Shown: one piece after another, positions 1 through 11,788 of the stretch | Layout: the number at the start of each line of letters is the position of its first letter | Position numbering within the stretch: the stretch's first letter is position 1 | Assembly: GCF_021155775.2 (NCBI RefSeq) | Contig: NC_060236.1 | Coordinates: 10,461,087 to 10,525,086, forward strand | Reading direction: 5' to 3' | DNA: 64,000 nt | From: Neodiprion pinetum | Taxonomy: Eukaryota > Arthropoda > Insecta > Hymenoptera > Diprionidae | Position numbers and translations under genes: made by a program | The notes under the pieces: generated by a model | Seen by the model: only the letters and a program-made list of their open reading frames with translations | Database searches by the model: none | What the model was told of the DNA's origin: nothing

Positions 1-1080
1 CAAATATTTCCGCTGCATCATTTTTTTCGGAACATTAATAATTATAAAATATATCATTGGATGCATCTTACGTATTCTATCGCGTGCAAAGGGATTGTTT
101 TCTTACCTGAACAGGCGGGTAATTATCTTGAGGGCATAGTTATCAGCTACGGTGAAACGAAGTAGGTGTACAGCACTGTATTATTCCGAGTCCGATGACC
201 GATATTTGTGGATTCCGAGTTCGATGGGCAGAAACGGCTGATATTCCTGATCTGCAGTGAGTGAACGATTCGAATATCAAAGCAATCGTAGGCCGGTAGG
301 CTCAATGTCTGATCCTAGCTCTGCAAGAGAAACACGGCAACGGTATTCGTATCAGAGTCCGTACGATGGAAATGAGCAGCGAACAATAAGAATTGTTGCA
401 ATTGAAATATGCGCCTCGATCCATCATCGATTGCAGTCTTCAGCTCTCGCAAAAATACTTCGATATTCATGGTTCGCCGCGAAATTATCGCCAGATCGCG
501 AAGTATTTAGCGACGTTAACGAACGACATTCACACGACAAAATGTGACTGTGGCAAACGTGCCTTCGCACGTTGCTCGTGGTCTGCTGAATTTTTATTTT
601 TTGATTGCTTTTATGATAGATATCACCCTGAGGAATGCACTGGTTTTCTTGAAGTATGAAAATAAAATAAAAGCAATAATTGGAATACCAGAATTTATGA
701 TGGTAAAATCTATTTTTAATAAGATTGGCCATGCTTACTTATTTTTTTGATAACTTCATTGTATTTCACAATGTCACAAAAAATATTGATGTCGTATACT
801 TCCGCGATGAAAGAAGATAAAAGCGAGAGGGGAAGAAAGTGGACAAAAAAATCTGCATAATCTGAAAGCTGTGACCGGAATCGGCAGCTTCCGTCAAATT
901 TGAACAAAGACCCTGCTTCGTCTCAAATTCGGTTGCAATGAGATTAAGCCGATTCTTTAAACACCTAGAAGGAATTCATAGATTTATGAGAAACTAGATT
1001 TCCCTAGTTCTTGACGGAATTAAGACTTGCTATGATTCAAGAGTCAGAAATTCAACGTTGAATTCAGAGGATTCTGTTTG
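1..1080. other. unassigned non-coding DNA
   Basis: I see no recognisable gene, repeat boundary or domain here. The open frames are short (all under about 105 codons), overlap each other on both strands and lack motifs. Confidence 0.5.
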
Positions 1081-1138
1081 GATGTTTTAACCACTAAGGC
1101 AGAGAGGGCGATCTTCAAACTGTCAAAGTAACCGAAGG

Positions 1139-1255
1139 AGCCCTTATTTGGTGGTTAACCGAATCAATGACGTCGTTTACAGGATCCGAAGGACCACTCA
1201 CTTGCGCCAGAAAGTCGTTTACCTTTACCAGCTGGCTACGTTTGAAAGAGTAGGA
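1139..1255 (+). pseudogene. gypsy integrase C-terminal fragment, copy C
   Basis: One frame reads PYLVVNRINDVVYRIRR and then RQKVVYLYQLATFER. This matches the GPY/F-like C-terminal module of the copy A integrase (43195-44037) almost residue for residue. Indels follow, so the end of integrase is not readable. The catalytic core is absent. In the copy A layout this module lies immediately upstream of the kinase, as it does here. Confidence 0.85.
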
Positions 1256-1377
1256 AATTCCAAGAGCCTAAAGCATCTTTTCGGGTGAAATCGACTTGGC
1301 TGTCAACTTCAGACGAAGCTCACCCAGCCCCCCACACTTATCATCGATTGGAGACGTAATCTCCCTTCTAGAATCTA

Positions 1378-1968
1378 CGAGTCAAGACCTCTGACGATCA
1401 TCATTGAAGGGAACATCGACTGCGGCAAGACGACGTTCGCGAGACAATTTTTGACTGATCACCGAGTTTGTACGCTAATAGAACCCCTCAAGGAGTATCG
1501 ATACAGCGAGTATTCCAATTTCAGCCATATGCTCAAATGGTTACGCTCGATAGACCTCTACCGGCGCCCTCCTTACTTGTTGAAGTGATGGAGAGATCGA
1601 GATATAGCACGCGATTGTTTCATAAAAGCTCGTCGGAGGTTAGGGAATTCTCGAGACTTCGAGTCGAATTTGCTTGGGAAAAATTCTGCTTTTCTCGTTC
1701 AGGTATTGAAGCTTAGATTAGACTTGATTGATTACTTGCGAGTTTCCCCAAAAACCTCTTTCACCCGGGTCTTTTTCCGTTCGCGTGAAAACCAATCAAG
1801 AATTATCTGAGAATTACTCAGTGCTATTCATGAGGTTCATGAAGATTGGCTTGTTAGACGGACGTTTTTTTCCTTACCCGCCCTCGTTTTGATTTTGAAT
1901 GCCGAGTCCTTTAGTGACATGGTTTATTCTGGTTTTTGCAACGCTTTTTCTCTACAAGGAATAGAGCT
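1378..1968 (+). pseudogene. deoxyribonucleoside kinase of retrotransposon copy C, degenerate
   Basis: The start reads RPLTIIIEGNI followed by a P-loop with one change (DCGKTT where copy A has GCGKTT). VCTLIEPLKEYR follows, where the conserved glutamate lies. About 25 residues are then lost and the frame changes. A second frame at 1468-1716 continues the protein through MVTLDRPL and VMERS, the ERS motif that binds the nucleoside. The end, near 1900-1968, reads VLILNAES and closes with TAG, like copy A. The reaction of intact relatives is ATP-dependent 5'-phosphorylation of deoxynucleosides. This copy is certainly inactive. Its value is as a third, older and independently inserted copy showing that the kinase belongs to the family. 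Confidence 0.85.
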
Positions 1969-2061
1969 TGGATACGAAATAAATTTGCCGCCAAAAAACT
2001 CAACTCATCCATATTTCGTTTTACGAATTCATTGAAACCAAACAAGATGCGAACAAAAAGT

Positions 2062-2480
2062 TTATGATTTAATGATAAATTGAGGAAAGGAAAAAATGTC
2101 TTTGTTGATGTATTTTAGGGTTGTTTTGACTTCCTCGCATTGATCGCACCCCTCTGTTGATTGGATACCTACAATAGACTTTTTGCAGCGCTGACACTTC
2201 TCTCCGGTCTCGGTAATACTATTGTAGATTTCCAGCGTATTTTTGAAGGCTTCGATACTCGAAATAAGAAGGAACGAGTGGATGATTGTTTAATAGTTGT
2301 TCTTCTCCTTCTTCTTTTCATAAAGGAAGGGTATTGGAAGAAAAAGAACTTACTGGATTGTGAAACACTTTCTACACAGGAATCCCGCCTTGCTCCACTC
2401 CACGATTCCAAAGTCTTTTCCGCATCTTGCAAGCGCTCATTTCTCTTCGAACCGTTGTTCAAAGGCGGGGCGTGATATGG
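2062..2480 (-). pseudogene. antisense paired-cysteine gene of copy C, two exons
   Basis: On the strand opposite to the kinase, exon 1 ends GFLCRKCFTI at a GTAAGT donor (exon end 2354), in the same place and phase as copies A and B. Exon 2 starts at about 2257 after a TTTCGAG acceptor and reads KCQRCKKSI, then STEGCDQCEEVK, ending with TAA at 2062-2064. The Cys-x2-Cys pairs, the CK-x-S motif and the TEGC-x2-C motif align with copy A (41957-42421) and copy B (46228-46688). An in-frame TGA in exon 1 suggests that this copy is dead. No function can be assigned from sequence. Zinc binding is an inference from the cysteine pairs. Confidence 0.7.
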
Positions 2481-3329
2481 GCGAAGCGTTTTCCCAATTG
2501 AATCGGAAGGCGAGAGCTTCTGCGCTTGTGTAAGTTGGTTGAACCGATGATATTTTTAGTGAAATAGCTCTTCGTCAAAGGTTTGCTATTTTTGATCGGT
2601 AACGGGGTCAATTTCAATTTTGTTTCTCCCCTTGAATTTGTTTATTTCTAGAAGTTTTTTCTTCAGGAGCGAGTTTTGGGGCGATTAAGCTTTGATTTTG
2701 AATAATCAGAGCAGAGCCGTGATTATTTTCCAGAGCCGACGAGCGATCGATTGATCTTTTTTTTCGATCCATCGGTTTTTCGCAAGTTTTCCAGGTTATC
2801 CCGCTGTCAGAACTCTGTCTTTTCTTTTTCTGTTCCGAGGATGACTAGTGGTCTCCGAGTCTGGTTAGGATATGGATAAGTTTCGGATGAGACTGTTTCT
2901 TTTCTTTTTCTAAAACGAACAACCTGATGTGAATTGTCCTTGCTGTCTCCAAATTCGGACTTGGATTACACCACTACCACTAACATTTGTCCTCTCTGAA
3001 TGTGAGGTGTGTTGCTTCTGGAAGAAGTCCTGGGTCCAGTCCACCTTCCCTTTACGTGTTCCCAAAGATTTTTTTACTCCTGGTGGAAATCCCCCGACCA
3101 AGCTATCATTCTCCGTCCCGTCTTTTACTTCGAAAGGACTGTTGGTATCCGCCGTTCCGGACTTCCCCGGTCCAAAGATCTTCTGGCTCCAGAAACATCT
3201 TTCACACGAATACGTTTAGAAATATCTTCCATTATGAAGATTTACACGAAGAATTGCACCCGAGCATTTTCTTTACACTTATTTTTGTAATAACACTAAT
3301 TTTTGGCATTGAATTTGGAATGATCGGTT

Positions 3330-3600
3330 ATGCGCTCAAGGTTTTTTCGTTTTACCTTGAGACTGCAGGCAAATTCCAGGTAGTACAAAAGGGAGTCTTC
3401 CGATTTATAGAGCCATAGGTCCGACCCACCTTAGAGCACCGACTGCTGAATCGCTGATGCAATTGCTAAAACTTATCCTTTCCTCGGGTGTGTGTGTTGA
3501 TATAACAAAAGGAAAAATCATTTGTTACGGCCCCTCTTTTAATGATGTTAGTAGTTATCATAAGTAAAAGACATGTTTCAGGATGCCGTAAGCGTCGAAC
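3330..3600 (+). repeat. 3' UTR and start of 3' LTR, copy C
   Basis: The block 3335-3400 (CTCAAGG, then ACCTTGAGACTG, then GGGAGTCTTC) is the reverse complement of the region next to the 3' LTR in copies A and B. TGTTACGGCCCCTCTTTTAA at 3522 matches the LTR start TGTTACAAAGGG and its following CCCTCTTTAATGAT, with an internal loss. Similarity fades after about 3590. Confidence 0.65.
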
Positions 3601-4124
3601 AGTATACCCTGCAAGCGTCGCTCTTGAGCTTCGGCTTAGTCGTCGCTCGGCAAAGCGAACGGTATCGCCATGATCGTATTTTATTCGATGAAGGAAATCA
3701 AGAAATTTTCTGAAGAGAACCGTATAGTTCACAGTTATTGCAATCGCCTAGTTTTTCCAACACTTCGAATACAACGAACTGCGATCTAGATGCAGATTTC
3801 GATTTTATTTATATCGGTTTGTCGGAATTCCGTGGATTTTATTATCTTCTTCTTTTTTCTTCTTAATTACTTTTCATTATCTCTTCTGATTGTGTTCTTT
3901 CAACTTCCCTCATCAAAATGTCGTGGGTTATTTACGTAACTGTTCAAAATCACTGGGGTTTCGCTTCGAGAAATTCACTGCTCCAAATATTGTAACGGGT
4001 ACGGCTTATCTTGATGTAAGAGCCTATGAGATAAACCCGTTACCGTGTGTTCTTTGTCGAATGTCGATGAAATAATAGATAAATAAGAAGCCCCGTCTAA
4101 AAGGTAAAAGCAGGTTAAGCTTGT
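3601..4124. other. unassigned
   Basis: AT-rich stretch with no motif-bearing open frame. It may include further decayed LTR sequence of copy C, but I cannot align it. Confidence 0.4.
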
Positions 4125-4640
4125 CAAACCCAAAAAACCCCGGGCAGTCTAACTACGCGGACTTGGGTATCACCAAAGCCGCCTTGATATGTGAACAGGC
4201 ACCTCCGCCCGTTGCTCCCTTCAGTAAGACAAGGGCTCGAGAGCCGTTGCTTCACAGCTGGAAACAAGTGATAGAGGCGTATGTCACCTATTCGGAGATA
4301 CGGGCTAACCAGCACTCCCTTCTAATCGCGAACTCGGAGTAAACAGAGTCGCCTGTCTGTTTCTGTTGTGGGTTATTGACCCAAAACACGGGATGATCGA
4401 ACTGCGCGGACTTAGGTATCACCTGAGCCGCCTTGAATTTGTGAACAAGCACCTCCGCCCGTTGCTCCCTTCAGTAAGCCGGAGGCTTGTAGGCCGTGGC
4501 TTCAAACCAGAGACAAGTGAGAGAGGCGTATGTCACCTAGTCGGAGATACGGGTTTCCCAGTACTCCATTCTAATCGCGAACTCGGAGTAAACAGAGTCG
4601 CCTATCCATTTCCGTTGTGGGTTACTGACCCAAAACACCG
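4125..4640. repeat. tandem duplication, two units of about 249 bp
   Basis: Unit 1 starts near 4125 and unit 2 near 4374. Matching landmarks recur at a spacing of 249: GCGGACTT at 4157 and 4406, CCTCCGCCCGTTGCTCCCTT, GGCGTATGTCACCTA, and CGCGAACTCGGAGTAAACAG. A third partial start (GACCCAAAACACCG) follows at about 4627. The units differ at many positions, so the duplication is not recent. Confidence 0.85.
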
Positions 4641-5408
4641 CCAACCTTCCAGACCAGGGAATACCTTGGGTGGGTGTTAGTTTATTCCCTTCCCTTTTTC
4701 GAAGTAAAACTTTACATTCGAGGAATAGGTTTGATAACGAGACAGACGAGAGCATGTTTAGATAGCAAATAAGTTTCAATAGCGATAAATTCTAATACAA
4801 TGGTCATTGTCAGTAGATGATGATATGGGTTCACAACATTAACCGTAGAGAACAAAAGATGAAAATAAAATTAAAGAAATGATGATACGATCAGAATTCT
4901 TCGGTTCTGCTCCTAAATTTCACTACAGCTCAAACGTTAAATACTCGGATCTGTTCAATCCTTCATCTAGCGGTCCCGGGCTATCGTGGACCCTAAATTT
5001 TATACTCATTTCTAAGTTCGGACTAAGCTCTTTTCTTGAAATTCCCCTCTAAATGTCGTTAGGCGAAATTCGATAATGCTCTCTAGACAAGAAACGTTTA
5101 GTACAAAAATGACGCAGCTCTGCGCTTTGCTAGACAACTAGTAACCGCTCTTCATGGTCCACCAGTTTTATACTCTCCCACAACCGTTGTTGGATTATCC
5201 TGCCGACGTCATTTCCCTATTTCTGTGTCCTGTTGTGGGTCGTCGTCCTGGTACGCGTTGGTCAGCGTCCGTCGTCTTTATTCATTATTTCGGATGTTTG
5301 CAGGCCTGGGTCGATGTTGATGGTGATCTCGATCAGCAGTCCGTTACAATTGTTGTCATGATTTGTGTATGTCACGAGCATCGTCGTGTTGATGCGATTT
5401 TGAACAGC
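4641..5408. other. unassigned
   Basis: No recognisable gene or repeat. The open frame at 5154-5444 has no motif and runs into the LTR that begins at 5409. Confidence 0.4.
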
Positions 5409-5916
5409 TGTCTGTGCGGAGCGGTCTCGCACGCAACGACTTAACCCTCTAGGTATTCGTCGAGGTTTATATTTATTTTTATGTGGGTTAGGAGGTGAAC
5501 GTCCTCTACAGGGCGTTCCCGGGAATAGGTTTGGAGGATTTCAATGATAATAATGTGCCAAAATGTTGATGGAAATGATGGAAAGCCAAATGTTTAATGA
5601 AATCAAAATGAAGTAAAAGCAAGAGAAAATTCGAGACAAGAAAGCTTACAATGGGTTTCTAATCTAGTTGTTTCCACTCATTCAACTACTTACTTTTCGG
5701 TGGTTACAGTCCGAATGGCTCACGCTCTCGCACGATTATACTCAATAGCAACACTCACATACGCTTATTACTACACTTCTCTAAGGAGTTGGTGGCTCGA
5801 GGTTTAACACTCATTTCTAGCTTCAAAGACTGGCGCCGCGACGCGAGATGCTTTGGAATACCGCTTGTAGAATTACAGGTGTTCTCGCTCTGATCGTCGG
5901 TGATTTCAAGTCTGAT
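5409..5916. repeat. left part of an LTR split by the Polinton
   Basis: It starts TGTCTGTGCGGAGCGGTCTC and is collinear with the solo LTR at 26358-27273 (shared GTGAACGTCCTCTACAGGGC, AAGCTTACAAT, TTCGGTGGTT, GCGACGCGAGA). The second part follows the Polinton at 25539-25970. The combined length of about 930 bp is close to the 916 bp of the uninterrupted copy. I find no target duplication flanking this LTR. Confidence 0.85.
5911..5916. repeat. target-site duplication of the Polinton, left copy
   Basis: TCTGAT directly precedes the first base of the element. The same six bases follow the last base at 25539-25544. Six bp is the usual Polinton target duplication. Confidence 0.9.
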
Positions 5917-6520
5917 AGTAGTATAGCAAGGCCGGTTCTACACGCAGATTCCGGTTACCGACACTCATCGACCGAGCCGCTCCGCGCAGCCCACCGAGCC
6001 GCTCCGTGCAGCTCAGACTCAAACCCTTTTTCGCTCTCCGCACTCCAGACGCAGACCCTTTTCCGCGATGACGTCACAGTCTGCCGTACCGAAGATCTGT
6101 GGTGCTCACCTGCCGACGGTAGAGGGCGCAGTGGGGGGCGAGAACTTTTTTACCGTCCCGCATTCTTTTCCCACGATATGACTGCTGATGTGTAACATTA
6201 ACCACTCCGAATTCCTTTCCCAATATCACTAATGTGTAACATCAACCACCCCCACATTCCTTCCCACGTTATCAACCACGTGACATTCCAAAATTAATGG
6301 TTCCGAGAATCGTGTTTCACTTATTCGGATGTCGGTTTGATATCAACCACGTGACATTTTTTGGCTTGTAACTGCCGTGTGAACTCGACGATGAATTTTG
6401 GACGGGTTCAGTCGAGACCAGAGTGCAAGGTCGACCGATAGCCGCGGTACATTCAAAGCCATGGATCTGCGGTGTTGGGTTACTATCGCTCTGGGAATGT
6501 CAAAAGGTGCGCGCGCATAT
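5917..6520. repeat. left terminal inverted repeat of the Polinton
   Basis: Reverse complement of 24880-25538. The outer part contains repeated motifs (CTCAGACTCAAACCCTTTT, CCGAGCCGCTCCG, GATGACGTCACAGTCTGCC) and several copies of CACGTG and TGATATCAACCACGTGACAT. A segment at about 6352-6440 is absent from the corresponding place in the right repeat but recurs internally at 17740-17810 and 23985-24055, so the repeats have been reshuffled. Short open frames that recur in all copies follow from the repeat, not from coding. Confidence 0.85.
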
Positions 6521-6542
6521 ACAAACATATGTACAGCTGCCC

Positions 6543-6550
6543 TATAAAAA
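6543..6550 (+). promoter_or_regulatory. TATA box of the polymerase gene
   Basis: TATAAAAA lies about 30 bp upstream of a TCATCA/TCAAG initiator-like stretch and 69 bp upstream of the chosen ATG at 6619. Confidence 0.6.
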
Positions 6551-6618
6551 GGACGCTCATCACTGCAAACGATCATCAAGTCACAACTTGTCAAGTATAC
6601 GTGAGGAAAAAGCTCAAG

Positions 6619-9600
6619 ATGGAATCCCCCAAGTGTTTGAGATTGATCGATGTTATGGAATCGGCGTTCAAGATATTATCTAAAAACTCGTCGCCGGCAG
6701 AAATTGCAAAATGGATTCGATTGGGAACCCAAAATATTAGGCTTCTGAACAAAATATTGCGAAAGGCTTCATCGATTGGAGAAAAGACGAGAATTTCGAC
6801 TACAATTGGAATTCTGAAATCGTCGACAGTCATATTTGAACAATTTCAAAAAGTGGGTGACGGATTACGGAGCCGACGAAGAACCGATCGAGTACGGTGG
6901 GCAGATTTGGAATCAGCTTTCGAGAGGAGAATTCGAATTGGATCCATCGTCAATTTGAAGCATAAAGATGTGGAGAGATTTCTGGAAGACGCAAAGGTAC
7001 TAGCGGTGACGAGACTAAAAAACGCTCTGAAGAAAGACAGGAGCTTGGAAGCCAACGTTATCCTGGCTTGTAAATTTGAAGTTAGAAAAGATGATCGCAC
7101 GGTGGAAGAGATCAAATTTTTCAATACGAGAAATGAAATCATCCTCCAGACAACGGATATCAACGAATGGTTCATCGAAAACGCGACGGAGCGTTTGTTG
7201 AAAAAGGTGCAAGATTTCCAGGAAAAGGATTCAAGCTGGTCGCTGACTGAAATAATCAATTTGACTGCGAATATCAACAAGTACGTGCCACTACGAGGTG
7301 GTGTCTTCACATACACCCCGTTACGTAAGCATAGCAGTGATAAGAAGGCTGTCGTAAACATCAGAAAAAACGACTCTTACTGCTTTCTTTGGTCGGTCAC
7401 CGCAGCTCTGTTCCCAGCAGACAACAACCATCCTAACGCGACCAGCTCGTACCGGCATTTCAGCTCAGTGCTACGGTATGATGGTATAAAGTTTCCTATG
7501 TCTCTAGACAAAAACACCATTTCAAAATTTGAGAAGCTTAACGGCCTTTCAATTAACGTTTATGGTATAGACCAAGGTGATCGGAAAAAAGTGAAATAGT
7601 ACCGATTCACCTGAGTCAGAATGAGTCTGATAAACCTGTAATTCATCTTTTGGCGATAGAAACTGGAATCACTGACGATGACGATGATGATGATGTAGAT
7701 ATGGAAAATTATGAAAAAAATAGCATCTTTCATTTTACTTGTGTACAAAATCTGTTTCGATTAACAAGTTCTCAAATTTCCAAACGCTCACATCAGACGT
7801 GGTTGTGCGATAGGTGTCTGTCTTATTTTAATTTCGAAAGATGTTTGTTGAAGCACCGAGTTGATTGCATAAATTTGAACAAAACCAAAGTTATTCTACC
7901 TACAGATGAGGAAAAAATACTCAAATTCAAAAATTTCAAGCACAAAGAAACCGTTCCATTCTGCATTTACGCGGATCTCGAATGTTTACTACAACCCACA
8001 CATGAAAGTTTTAGGGAAAATAGAACAATTTATCAGAAGCATCTTCCGTATAGTATAGCTTACTATCTGCATTGCGCGTTTGACGATTCGCTTTCAAAAT
8101 TCAAAATTAATCGCGGAGAGACTTGCGTTCAATGGTTTGTGAACGAGTTAGCGGAATTGGCACATTCGTTAGAAGTTTATTTCAAAACTGTTGTACCGAT
8201 GGAACCACTAAATTTCAATCAAATCAACGAATTTCACTCAACAACAGTGTGTCACATTTGTGAAAAAGCGTCAACACTCACAGACGTGAAACATCGTGAT
8301 TACTGCCATTTCACGGGAAAGTACCGTGGTGCTGCTCACCGAGGTTGCAATCTAAATTACCAAAATTCGCACATTATCCCAGTGATATTCCACAATCTGT
8401 CGGGTTACGATTCACATTTTCTGATCAAAGCACTGGCTACATCGTTCGAGGGCAGAATTGAGCTTCTACCCGTCAACAAAGAAAAGTACATTTCTTTTAC
8501 AAAATATGTCAAGGGGACAGATATAAAGTATAGATTCGTAGATTCGTACCGTTTCATGCCCAGTAGTCTTGAGAAATTAGTAACGTATCTCGGTGATAAA
8601 CAGAAATCAATCACACGAAAATTTTATCATAGCTCAGACAAATTTCAGTTATTGACCAGAAAAGGAGAGTTCCCGTACGAATACATAGACAGTTGGGAGA
8701 AGCTCGAGGACACGGCTACCATCCAAACAACAATTTTACTCAAAATTGAATGATCAGGATATATCAGACGACGACCATGCACATGCATGTAAAGTTTGGC
8801 AAACTTTTAACGTTCAAACTTTGGGAGAGTATGCGGACTTGTATTTACAGACGGACGTGTTTTTACTGGCTGACGTTTTTCAAAATTTTCGACAGAATTG
8901 TTGGACGACGTACAAACTGGACCCGTTACATTACTACACAGCGCCCGGTCTGTCGTTTGATGCAATGTTAAAATGTACAGGCATCGAACTCGAGCTTCTC
9001 ACCGACATAGACATGGTTAGGTTTATCGAAAAGGGTATTCGTGGTGGTGTGTCACAGTGTTCGAATAGATACGCAAAGGCCAACAATAGATATATGGGAG
9101 AGGAATTCGATCCTGAGGTCGAAGAATCTTATCTCATGTACTTTGACGTTAATAATTTGTACGGTGCTGCTATGAGCTTTGCTCTGCCATACAGTTCCTT
9201 CGAATGGGTATCAGACTTCAGACAATGCGACGTTGTTACCATCTCGGACGATGCGGAGTTTGGTTACATACTGGAGGTGGATTTGGAATATCCTGAGGAA
9301 CTGCCTGAAATTCATAAGGATTTACCACCGTGTCCGGAGCACTATATACCTCCGATCTCGAATAATAAGCAACCGAAATTGACGCCCACGCTATTTTCCA
9401 AGAAAAACTACGTTGTTCACTATAGGGTTCTGAAACAATGCTTACAATTAGGCTTAAAATTACTCAAAATACACAGAGTTCTCAAATTCAGACAAACCCC
9501 GTGGCTCAAAAAATACATAGATTTGAATACCGATTTGCGCAAAAAATCTCACAACGAATTCGAGAAAAATTTTTACAAACTGATGAACAACGCAGTTTTT

Positions 9601-10347
9601 GGCAAAACAATGGAAAATGTTAGGAAGTATAGAGATGTCAGACTGATCACGACATGGGATGGAAGATACGGTGCTAGAGCTACCATAGCCAAACCCAATT
9701 TTCACAGCTGCACCGTTTTCGACAAACATATAATTATCGTCGAAATGACTAAGACGAAAGTCAAGTTAAATAAACCATTGTATGCAGGTTTCTCCATCAT
9801 GGATCTGGCTAAAACATATATCTACGATTTTCATTACAATTACATTAAGCAGAAATTCGGCAACCGAGCAAAATTAATGTACACGGATACCGACAGTTTG
9901 ATTTACAATTTTACCGTCCCCGACATATACGAACACATGAAGGAGGACTTGCACAAATTCGATACGTCTGATTATCCGCTTGACAACGTTTACGGAATAC
10001 CTCGAGCAAACTTGATGAAAGATGAGAATAATGGAAAAATAATGCTGGAATTTGTAGGATTAGGAGCTAAACTATACGCATTCCGAGTCTTGGGAGATGA
10101 GAAAGACAATAAGCGTGCCAAAGGTGTCAAAGGATCAGCGTTGAGAAAAATAACTTTCAACGATTATTTGGAATGTGTTTTGAACCGTCAAAATCTATCC
10201 TCAAATCAGCATTTGATATTGAGTCGAAAGCACGAGGTATACACCGTAGAACAGCAGAAAGCAGCACTGAGCTGGAATGACGACAAGCGGATCGTGTTTC
10301 AAAATACAACCGACACGCTTCCGTGGGGCTACAAGCCTACACCTTAG
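6619..10347 (+). pseudogene. Polinton protein-primed DNA polymerase B, two frameshifts
   Basis: This is about 1,240 codons spread over three frames: 6619-7599, about 7600-8753 and about 8713-10347. The N-terminal part has the Polinton-specific stretch NINKYVPLRGG and DSYCFLWSV. A zinc-finger-like CDRCLSYF segment follows. Exonuclease motifs are YADLECLL (Exo I), HNLSGYDSHFL (Exo II) and YADLYLQTD (Exo III). Polymerase motifs are YFDVNNLYG (A), KLMNNAVFGK (B) and YTDTDSL (C). The family replicates the element by protein priming. A one-base loss near 7595 and a one-base gain near 8712 break the frame. All catalytic motifs survive, so the lesions are few and fairly young. The ATG at 6619 is preferred because it follows the TATA box. 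The longer open frame from 6472 starts inside the terminal repeat. Confidence 0.93.
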
Positions 10348-10473
10348 CTTTGTAATTTATAACTGTACCATGTCTGTCGATTGTCTAAAAAATAAAGACG
10401 CATACTTGTTGTGTGTCGGATATAGAATGAAGAGGGACATACGTTTTTACAAAAAAATTCATTTATTCGAAAG

Positions 10474-11396
10474 TTACATATCCGATTCGTTAATCCAACT
10501 GTTGTGTGTATTGTCAAAACCTAACCATTTAACGTATATTTTTCTTCCGCGCTTCTTGAGCACCTTCTCCACCAGATAGATATCCGGATGCTTAACCTTG
10601 AGGAGCTCTTGTTCGTAGAAACCACCAGCGATGGGTTGATCTCGGTAGTCTTTGAGCTTGTACGTCACAGAATGAGTATTTTCCACTCGACTTATCGTGA
10701 ATATTTCAGTCGTCTAATTGGGAGTGTAACCTTTCTCGAAGAAATTTTTGAATTTGCTGATTCGATCTTTGTCGCCGGATTTGAACTTTGCCGATACGGT
10801 AGGAGGTATCGCTCGAAGCCCTCCGCACGCCTGACGTAATAACAGCCTCTCGTTTGCAACGGTGACATCCGACGGTTTCATTCTTATGGTTCGGTGTTGT
10901 TGTAAGCCGAAACGAAATCGGATAAGATATCGAGCCACTTGTAGTTTCCTTGCATGCTGAACCGTGTCCACATTTTACCTTTCAGCGTGCGATTGAAACG
11001 TTCACAGATCGAAGCCTTCAAATTACTGTACGTGGAGTAAAGTTTGATTCCGTAGCGTGTCATAAGCGATTCGAATTTCGAGTTGTAAAATTCCGTTCCT
11101 CTGTCAACGTGTACATTTTTTGGTACCCGTCCTTGGACAAGCACAGATTCCATTGCCTTCGTAACATCATCTCCAGACTTACTCTTCATCGGTATAGCCC
11201 ACGAATACTTTGAAAACATATCAATGACTGTGAGCATGTACTTGTAGCCTTTGTTTTGTCCAGCCTACGACGTCATATCAACAAGATCCGCCTGCCAGGT
11301 CTCGTCGATGCCGCGCACGTCTATACGTCGACGCGGGTAATTCCGGCGCGCAGGCTTATGCAGTTCCGTCACCAGTGCTTGCTTTTTCTCGTTCAT
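10474..11396 (-). pseudogene. Polinton integrase with C-terminal chromodomain, broken
   Basis: The reading starts MNEKKQALVTELHKPARRNYPRRR (ATG at 11396) and continues WQADLVDM (first catalytic Asp), VDRGTEFYNS (second Asp) and ICERFNRTLKGKMW (Glu). This is the DDE core of retrovirus-like integrases. The C-terminal part has GGFYEQELLKVK, then a chromodomain-like VEKVLKKRG, IYVKWLGF and SWINESD. Integration into host DNA is the family role. Lesions are an in-frame TAG at 11265-11267, a frameshift near 10892 and a TAG replacing an expected Trp at 10714-10716. The gene converges on the polymerase. AATAAA-type signals for both strands lie in the 120-bp gap. Its start overlaps the end of the upstream fibre-like gene by about 40 bp in another frame. 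Confidence 0.9.
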
Positions 11397-11755
11397 ATTC
11401 CAACGCTATTAGTCTGGTGTCCAATTTGGAAATGATTTCCGCGTTTCGAATCGACAAGTCTCTGTCTGTTTTAAAGTCTGTGTAGAAGGTATCCAAGGCT
11501 TTCTTCGTGGTGATCTCCAAAGCTTTGATCATTTGATCGAGGTTGTCGATTCGTTTTTGCAGCACGCTGAATTTTCGTCTCAAGGTTTTTAAAGTTACAG
11601 CATTGTTCGGCTCTGCGGGATCTGCGACGTTGCACAGTCTCTTGTTCCGTATATCGTAATGCCCATCCGCTGTTATTTGAAACCCGACACCCGGAGGACC
11701 GCGAGTGCTCGCGGCTGTTTTTATTCAGCTGACGTCCAAACACGTCGACGCTCAT
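11356..11755 (-). pseudogene. Polinton fibre-like coiled-coil protein, one frameshift
   Basis: It starts MSVDVFGRQLNKN. After a one-base frameshift near 11698 it continues RGPPGVGFQITADG, then YDIRNKRLCNVADP and NNAVTLKTL. The C-terminal half (M at 11583 to the stop at 11356) is rich in charged heptad-like sequence (VLQKRIDNLDQMIKALEITT). The pattern of a GF-T-DG-YDI module, N-K-R-L-x-NV-x-x-P-x4-AVT and then a coil resembles trimeric tail-fibre shaft proteins. This protein recurs in insect Polintons next to integrase, from what I know of the family. The fibre role is my inference. It could equally be another trimeric structural or DNA-packaging accessory protein. Confidence 0.65.
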
Positions 11756-11788
11756 CTCGGTAATGAATGCAAAAATGACGGGAGCTGC

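Larger units (their letters stand above)
1090..3600 (+). mobile_element. decayed gypsy retrotransposon carrying a dNK gene, copy C
   Basis: This is a plus-strand remnant of the same Ty3/gypsy family found intact-in-parts at 40703-51269. In order it holds the integrase C-terminus (1139-1255), the deoxynucleoside kinase (1378-1968), the opposite-strand paired-cysteine gene (2062-2480), a long 3' untranslated region with a recognisable block at 3335-3400, and the start of the 3' LTR at 3522. The gene order matches copy A exactly. Frameshifts, an internal loss in the kinase and stops show that it is old and dead. The 5' part (gag to most of integrase) is missing. The orientation is opposite to copies A and B. 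Confidence 0.85.

Noticed and set aside
2161..2475. Plus-strand 104-codon frame and minus-strand 97-codon frame in copy C
   Set aside because: Neither is the real reading. The supported coding here is the two-exon minus-strand gene in another frame, identified by alignment to copies A and B.
6343..6594. Minus-strand frame upstream of the polymerase gene
   Set aside because: It lies in the left terminal repeat and overlaps the polymerase promoter on the other strand.
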